Source: an uncultured Prevotellaceae bacterium
GTDB lineage: Bacteria > Bacteroidota > Bacteroidia > Bacteroidales > Bacteroidaceae
Direction of reading: 5' to 3'
Length of the DNA stretch: 11,973 nt
Assembly (NCBI GenBank): GCA_958404085.1
Contig: CATXZX010000013.1
Span: forward strand, 1 to 11,973
Under the pieces are notes generated by a model. That model had not been told where the DNA came from. It worked only from the letters and a program-made list of their open reading frames with translations, and did not search any database. The stretch's first letter is position 1. Every line of letters starts with the position of its first letter. Positions 8,425 to 11,973 of the stretch are shown one piece after another. The position numbers and the translations under genes are program-made.

Positions 8425-8462
8425 TCAGACAGAAACTCCGGAATCCCTATCGGGATGGCCAA

Positions 8463-8808
8463 TCAGGTATCGTACGATGGATTCCATGCCATTGATATGT
8501 TCTCCTCGCCCGTATTCGGATCAATATACACGGATTGCACCCTAAATCCTTCCCGTTGATAAAAGTTCATGGTTCGGACATTCTTTTATACACATTCAGA
8601 CAATCCGGATGTCCGATAAACCCCGCTGTTTTTCCATCACATTCGCAAACATAGACCTCCGCATGGGGTATTAGTTTCTTCGTCGTGTCAAATTGGTTCA
8701 GCCAATAATCCTTCGGAATAAAATCATGGGTCCTGTATTGGCTTCCAGCCAAATTTGCATAACCGGCTCCAAATCATCCTCACGCATATTCCGTATACAT
8801 ACACGCAT
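8463..8808 (-). pseudogene. Decayed GNAT N-acetyltransferase
   Basis: Read on the minus strand from ATG at 8808, the frame gives a GNAT opening, MRVCIRNMREDDLEPVMQIW, then LEANT, after which it breaks. The continuation HDFIPKDYWLNQFD is in another frame, one base short (near 8727-8735). That frame runs through AEVYVCECDGKTAGFIG to LNVYKR. There a second single-base deletion, in an A-rich run near 8580-8586, shifts into a third frame that reads NVRTMNFYQREGF and ends NISMAWNPSYDT with a stop at 8463-8465. Between GFIG and LNVYKR only four residues remain, where intact relatives have some 30-40. The acetyl-CoA-binding (Q/R)xxGxG core is therefore gone. The order of the three pieces matches small GNAT enzymes of about 145 residues. 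With two frameshifts and loss of the cofactor site it cannot be functional. It lies tail to tail with the CHR pair and downstream of nspC. Confidence 0.82.
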
Positions 8809-8829
8809 CTTTTATCCATTCTAATGAGT

Positions 8830-8870
8830 AAGGCGTAACGGCATGCATACACGCCCTACCGTTACACCTT
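8830..8870. repeat. Inverted repeat (hairpin) downstream of nspC
   Basis: AAGGCGTAACGG (8830-8841) faces CCGTTACACCTT (8859-8870): 12-bp arms with one non-Watson-Crick position around a 17-nt loop that includes the palindrome GCATGC. It lies 31 bases past the nspC stop in the direction of nspC transcription, so it could end or stabilise the nspC message. No T-run follows on that strand, which weakens the terminator reading. An alternative smaller pairing, GGCGT with ACGCC, is also possible. The rest of 8809-8900 holds nothing else recognisable. Confidence 0.45.
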
Positions 8871-8900
8871 TACAATAACTACTTTTTCTCCCAACAGACA

Positions 8901-10088
8901 TCAACACATCCGGTCGCGATAGGCCTCGTACGCAAAGTGGCGTAAATACTCCACCGAACCGTCCGAACGCAACAAAGCGATTGAAGGATGCTGAATACCG
9001 TTGAACATCGTTGTCTTTACCGTCGTATAATGAATCATATCTTCGAAAATTATACGCTGGCCGACATGCAACGTTGACGGAAACTCCCAATATCCGAGAA
9101 AATCCCCGCTCAAGCAACTGTTTCCGCCCAAACGGTACACGGTCGGAGCAGTATGCAAGCCCTGTTCCTCCGGCGACACAATGCGTGCACCCCGTACAAC
9201 CGGCATATAAGGCATCTCCAGACAATCCGGCATGTGACAGGTAAAACTTACATTCAAAATAGCCGTCTTGATCTGCTTGTTGCAAACTACATCCACAACC
9301 TCGGCCACCAATGTACCGGTCTGCCAGGCAAAAGCTGACCCTGGCTCCAAATAAATCGACAGATTCGGATACCGTTCCTTCAAAGCGCGCAACGTTCGTA
9401 TCAGATGTTCCACGTCGTACCCCTCACGCGTCATCAAATGACCTCCGCCCAGATTCAGCCACTTCAAAAAGGGTAACCACTTTCCGAAACGTTCTTCCAC
9501 ATGCTTCAACGTACGTTCCAACGCATAAGAATCGTTTTCGCAATGACAATGGCAATGAAAACCTTCCACACCATCCGGAATACGGTCCAATTCATCAGCC
9601 AAAATACCGAAACGCGTACCCGGGGCACACGGATTATACAAATCCGTCTCTATTTCCGAATATTCGGGATTTATACGGATTCCGACCGAAACCGGTGCTT
9701 CCAGATGAGACGCATTCCACTCCCGAACCCGTGGCATAAACTGATGCAATTGGTTCAATGAATTAAACGTCACATGGCTGCAACAAGTCAATATAGTATC
9801 GAACGACTTCGCTTCGTATGCAGGTGAATAGGCATGTGCCCTGCTTCCGAACTCCTCGTACGCCAAACGCGCTTCATAGGGGGAACTGGCCGTCGTGTGC
9901 CGGATATACGATCTGAATATCGGAAATGTTTTCCACAACGCAAATGCCTTGAATGCCAATATAATCTCTGCCCCACTCTCTTCGGCCACGCGATGTATCA
10001 GCGCCAGATTCCTCCGCAACAAATCTTCCTCCATTACGTAACAAGGTGACTGCACGCTTTCCAACGCTTTCGTATGTCTGATTTCCAT
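8901..10088 (-). CDS. nspC: Carboxynorspermidine/carboxyspermidine decarboxylase
   Basis: A cytosolic PLP enzyme of the alanine racemase/ornithine decarboxylase-like fold. It decarboxylates carboxyspermidine (or carboxynorspermidine) to the polyamine; in Bacteroides this is the last step of spermidine synthesis. It has 395 residues. The Schiff-base lysine is Lys47 in ILAFKAFALW. ASSPYEARLA is at 67-76. The PLP phosphate-binding loop NLGGGHLMT is at 212-220, and YLEPGSAFAW (246-255) holds the conserved Glu-Pro-Gly. SFTCHMPDCLEMPY (281-294) and LGGNSCLSGDF (320-330) are typical of NspC; Cys325 is the likely active-site acid from the partner subunit. His179 and His181 lie in FHCHCHCENDS. The ATG at 10088 gives the usual short leader before the barrel. 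The partner carboxyspermidine dehydrogenase is not in the window. galE lies 123 bp upstream on the same strand, with a hairpin between them, so nspC may have its own promoter. Confidence 0.95.
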   Translation of the reverse strand: MEIRHTKALESVQSPCYVMEEDLLRRNLALIHRVAEESGAEIILAFKAFALWKTFPIFRSYIRHTTASSPYEARLAYEEFGSRAHAYSPAYEAKSFDTILTCCSHVTFNSLNQLHQFMPRVREWNASHLEAPVSVGIRINPEYSEIETDLYNPCAPGTRFGILADELDRIPDGVEGFHCHCHCENDSYALERTLKHVEERFGKWLPFLKWLNLGGGHLMTREGYDVEHLIRTLRALKERYPNLSIYLEPGSAFAWQTGTLVAEVVDVVCNKQIKTAILNVSFTCHMPDCLEMPYMPVVRGARIVSPEEQGLHTAPTVYRLGGNSCLSGDFLGYWEFPSTLHVGQRIIFEDMIHYTTVKTTMFNGIQHPSIALLRSDGSVEYLRHFAYEAYRDRMC

Positions 10089-10121
10089 TTATCAATTGGA
10101 TGTAATGAACTAAACAATTCG

Positions 10122-10165
10122 AAAGAGTCTCTGCCGGCATCCGAAAAAACCGGCTGAGACTCTTT
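10122..10165 (-). terminator. Long hairpin between galE and nspC, probable galE terminator
   Basis: AAAGAGTCTC (10122-10131) and GAGACTCTTT (10156-10165) are perfect complements. Inside them GCCGG (10133-10137) pairs with CCGGC (10150-10154), leaving a single symmetrical mismatch and a 12-nt loop. On the minus strand the stem ends in CTCTTT and is followed by a moderately T-rich stretch. It lies about 47-90 bases past the galE stop and about 34 bases before the nspC ATG. An intrinsic terminator or attenuator for galE read-through is the simplest explanation. Confidence 0.6.
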
Positions 10166-10200
10166 ACAATCTATGAACAATTTTAAAAAGATCTTATTCA

Positions 10201-10229
10201 GAAAAGGGATTTTACATAATTCCCTTCTC
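10201..10229 (-). other. Second hairpin spanning the galE stop codon
   Basis: GAAAAGGGA (10201-10209) can pair with TCCCTTCTC (10221-10229): nine pairs including one G-U on the minus-strand RNA, with an 11-nt loop containing the galE stop. About 12 bases further along the minus strand there is a CTTTTTAAAA stretch. It may contribute to galE mRNA end formation or be coincidental, since part of it is coding. Confidence 0.3.
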
Positions 10230-11252
10230 GCGCAGGCGGAGCTGCCACTTCCATGCCGACGACAAGGCATCCTCCAACGTTGCTTCGGCCTTCCATCCAA
10301 GCACATTGTTAGCCTTGTCTACATTGCCCCATACCTTTTCGATATCGCCTTCACGGCGGGCTACCACCTTATAATTCAGTTTCACACCCGTACACTTTTC
10401 GAATGTATTGATCAGTTCGAATACCGAAACACCGTTTCCGGTTCCGACATTGAACACCTCAACCGGTTCATCCTGTTTCCCACTCAAGATACGCGACATG
10501 GCGCATACGTGCGCCTTAGCCAAATCCACTACATAGATAAAGTCGCGGATGCACGAACCGTCGGGCGTATCATAATCATCGCCGAACACACTCAGTTCCT
10601 TGCGGATACCGATTGCCGTCTGCGTCAGGTAGGGAATCAGATTGGCAGGGACACCATTCGGCATTTCACCGATAATTGCAGTCGGATGTGCGCCGATAGG
10701 ATTGAAATAGCGCAGCAAAATAGCTTTGATCGGTGCGCCGCTCTTCACATAGTCCTGAACGATCTCCTCATTAATCTGCTTCGTGTTGCCGTAGGGACTC
10801 TCGGCTTTCTTGATAGGAGCCAGTTCGGTTACAGGCAGGTTTTCGGGATCGGGCTGACCGTATACGGTGCAGGAAGAAGAGAATATAATACCCTTCACAT
10901 CGTACTTAGGCATCAATTCCAACAGATTCACAAGCGACATCAGGTTATTACGATAATACATCAACGGTTTCTGTACCGACTCGCCGACAGCCTTGCTTGC
11001 AGCAAAGTGAATGATACCGCTGATACCGGGATATTTCTGAAAAACGCCTTCCAATGCGGCATAATCCAAACAATCGACTTTTTCAAAAGCAGGACGGATA
11101 CCCGATATCTCCTCGATACCGTCGATTACGTCAGCACTCGAATTGGACAAATTATCAACGATAACGACTTCGTAGCCTGCAGCCTGCAATTCTACCGTAG
11201 TATGCGAACCGATGAATCCGGTTCCACCCGTTACTAAGATTCTCTGTTTCAT
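10212..11252 (-). CDS. galE: UDP-glucose 4-epimerase
   Basis: A cytosolic short-chain dehydrogenase/reductase that interconverts UDP-glucose and UDP-galactose through an NAD-bound 4-keto intermediate, feeding galactose use and envelope or capsule glycans. Its 346 residues are close to the usual 338-350. The Rossmann loop VTGGTGFIGSH (7-17) binds NAD; Asp33 in VIVDNLSNSS fits the ribose-binding Asp. HFAASKAVGES is at 82-92. The catalytic Ser is in IIFSSSCTVYG (Ser127), and the YxxxK pair is Tyr154/Lys158 in SPYGNTK. RYFNPIGAHP (181-190) and DGSCIRDFIYVVDLA (231-245) are typical GalE segments. At the place of E. coli Tyr299 (GDLPAYW) this protein has Val307 (GDIEKVW), a small residue that could widen the sugar pocket to UDP-GlcNAc/GalNAc. 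A TACCTTTG box lies upstream on the minus strand; nspC follows beyond a hairpin. Confidence 0.96.
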   Translation of the reverse strand: MKQRILVTGGTGFIGSHTTVELQAAGYEVVIVDNLSNSSADVIDGIEEISGIRPAFEKVDCLDYAALEGVFQKYPGISGIIHFAASKAVGESVQKPLMYYRNNLMSLVNLLELMPKYDVKGIIFSSSCTVYGQPDPENLPVTELAPIKKAESPYGNTKQINEEIVQDYVKSGAPIKAILLRYFNPIGAHPTAIIGEMPNGVPANLIPYLTQTAIGIRKELSVFGDDYDTPDGSCIRDFIYVVDLAKAHVCAMSRILSGKQDEPVEVFNVGTGNGVSVFELINTFEKCTGVKLNYKVVARREGDIEKVWGNVDKANNVLGWKAEATLEDALSSAWKWQLRLREKGIM

Positions 11253-11295
11253 TGTACAATATTTAGGATTTATTTTTTGTTATTGCTTCGTGCTA

Positions 11296-11303
11296 CAAAG
11301 GTA
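11296..11303 (-). promoter_or_regulatory. galE promoter -7 element (TACCTTTG)
   Basis: On the minus strand the bases read TACCTTTG, a full match to the Bacteroidetes TAnnTTTG element and identical to the one before ettA. No clean TTTG is found 18-21 bases further upstream, so only this half is called. The start of transcription would fall about 36 bases before the galE ATG. Confidence 0.5.
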
Positions 11304-11479
11304 ACGATTTGATTTTACATAGCGACGTTTACTCCTTATTTTCTTTTGACAAGATGCAAGAATTTTTATCAATAGGTTGTATCGACACAATTTCCTTCGC
11401 TTAAAATCGCCGCAAGCCTTCCATTTCGAATAAGTAGGCAGCTTTTTGAAAATAGCACGGAGATTTTTCTTTTTTGCTC

Positions 11480-11537
11480 ACTCCGGTGTATCATAAAATC
11501 TATCTAAAGATGTAATGTAAACAAGGTTCACCGGAGT
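11480..11537. repeat. 9-bp inverted repeat with 40-nt spacer upstream of the OPT gene
   Basis: ACTCCGGTG (11480-11488) and CACCGGAGT (11529-11537) are exact reverse complements. The GC-rich arms stand out in an AT-rich region. The right arm ends inside the candidate -33 position of the OPT promoter, so the arms could be a paired operator bound by a dimeric or looping regulator. If transcribed from further upstream they could form a long-loop hairpin. The function is inferred. Confidence 0.4.
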
Positions 11538-11563
11538 TGTTTTATTTTTTTTTATTATCTTTA
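11536..11563 (+). promoter_or_regulatory. Candidate OPT promoter with T9 tract in the spacer
   Basis: GTTG (11536-11539) and TATCTTTA (11556-11563, seven of eight to TAnnTTTG) are 16 bases apart, shorter than the usual 19 or so. The spacer is almost all T and includes nine consecutive T (11545-11553). Transcription would begin near 11570, about 40 bases before the ATG. The call is weaker than that for ettA because of the spacing and the final-base mismatch. Confidence 0.35.
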
Positions 11564-11608
11564 CACCCTCAATCAGATAATAATAAGGATAAACAATTCT
11601 AAATCATT

Positions 11609-11973
11609 ATGAAATACAAAACTACATTGCCTGAGAACGCGTTTCGCGAACTTAAACCGGGCGAAGAATATCAACCCCTGATGGATGCCGGCGACACATA
11701 CAACGAAGTAACTCCCTGGTCCGTCGGCTGGGGAATCTGTATGGCTATTATTTTTTCGGCCGCATCGGCCTATTTAGGCCTTAAGGTCGGGCAAGTGTTC
11801 GAAGCAGCTATTCCCATCGCCATCATCGCCGTGGGTCTTTCCAGTGCGACGAAACGGCGCAACCCACTGGGTGAAAACGTGCTGATACAAAGTATCGGAG
11901 CATGTTCGGGAATGATTGTGGCGGGGGCTATCTTCACCCTACCGGCCCTCTACATCCTGCAAGCCAAATACCC
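11609..11973 (+). CDS. OPT-family oligopeptide transporter (3'-truncated by window)
   Basis: The first 121 residues of a large polytopic inner-membrane transporter of the oligopeptide transporter (OPT) superfamily, which takes up small peptides or metal-peptide chelates by proton coupling. It begins MKYKTTLPENAFRELKPGEE, a cytosolic leader typical of Bacteroidales members. The first membrane segments follow: about 40-58 (WGICMAIIFSAASAYLGL), 64-79 (FEAAIPIAIIAVGLSS) and 97-117. The conserved LKVGQVFEAAIPIA and GENVLIQSIGACSGMIVAG segments support the family call. Full-length members usually exceed 600 residues, so most of the gene lies to the right. The ATG at 11609 is preceded by ATAAGGATAAA at about 20 bases, too far for a standard Shine-Dalgarno but common in this phylum. 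The gene is divergent from galE, with a repeat and a candidate promoter between them. Whether it carries peptides or metal chelates cannot be said. Confidence 0.9.
   Translation, partial: MKYKTTLPENAFRELKPGEEYQPLMDAGDTYNEVTPWSVGWGICMAIIFSAASAYLGLKVGQVFEAAIPIAIIAVGLSSATKRRNPLGENVLIQSIGACSGMIVAGAIFTLPALYILQAKY

Larger units (their letters stand above)
11253..11608. other. Divergent intergenic region between galE and the OPT gene
   Basis: These 356 bases contain no supported gene on either strand. They are AT-rich and hold the galE -7 element at the left, a 9-bp inverted repeat in the right half, and a T9 tract with a TATCTTTA box ahead of the OPT gene. The middle part, about 11330-11460, shows nothing I can assign. 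Confidence 0.6.

Noticed and set aside
8443..8456. Small hairpin ATCCC/GGGAT considered as terminator for the CHR pair
   Set aside because: The five-bp stem has no following T-run, and it is close to the end of the GNAT remnant; too weak to call.
8821..9285. A 154-codon minus-strand open frame overlapping the end of nspC
   Set aside because: It is a second frame of the same strand over the conserved C-terminal NspC coding region, with no recognisable protein features.
9311..9739. A 142-codon plus-strand open frame within nspC
   Set aside because: It has low-complexity, Pro/Arg/Thr-rich translation and is antisense to conserved NspC motifs.
10173..11237. A 354-codon open frame on the plus strand opposite galE
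   Set aside because: It is antisense to a fully conserved galE; the translation is rich in Arg, His and Ile with no family motif, as expected from a shadow of a codon-biased gene.

Overview
The window looks like a chromosomal segment of a Bacteroidales bacterium, in the Bacteroides/Parabacteroides range. The grounds are the Bacteroidetes-type promoter elements (a TACCTTTG -7 box before both ettA and galE, matching TAnnTTTG), a carboxynorspermidine/carboxyspermidine decarboxylase, a TPR/PD40/CRD/OmpA lipoprotein and a Bacteroidales-style OPT transporter. The genus cannot be fixed from the sequence alone. No tRNA, rRNA, CRISPR array, insertion sequence or phage gene was seen.

Layout, left to right. 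Bases 2-697 hold the 3' part of a membrane-bound lytic transglycosylase (MltF-like catalytic domain), cut by the window edge. A promoter at 732-761 precedes a forward run that may be one or more operons: ettA (ABC-F translation factor), a short MTA/SAH-type nucleosidase, topB (topoisomerase III), a PorE-like OmpA-family lipoprotein, and a tandem pair of short-chain CHR (chromate transporter family) genes 3 bp apart. This run ends at 8424.

Bases 8425-8900 carry no intact gene. On the minus strand they hold a decayed GNAT N-acetyltransferase, with two single-base deletions and a larger internal deletion that removes the acetyl-CoA-binding core, and then a hairpin. Next are two minus-strand genes transcribed leftwards: galE (10212-11252) followed by nspC (8901-10088). 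A long symmetrical hairpin that looks like a galE terminator lies between them.

A 356-bp divergent intergenic region (11253-11608) separates galE from an OPT-family oligopeptide transporter that runs off the right edge. It contains the galE -7 element, a 9-bp inverted repeat with a 40-nt spacer, and a T9 tract just upstream of a TATCTTTA box.

The gene set is largely housekeeping: wall turnover, translation, nucleoside salvage, DNA topology, envelope, polyamine synthesis, sugar-nucleotide supply and peptide uptake. No new multi-gene system is evident. The points most worth a second look are the PorE-like lipoprotein, the TopB TOPRIM motif reading D-A-G instead of DxD, the Val in the substrate-gate position of GalE, the eroding GNAT gene, and the repeat and T9 structure ahead of the OPT gene.
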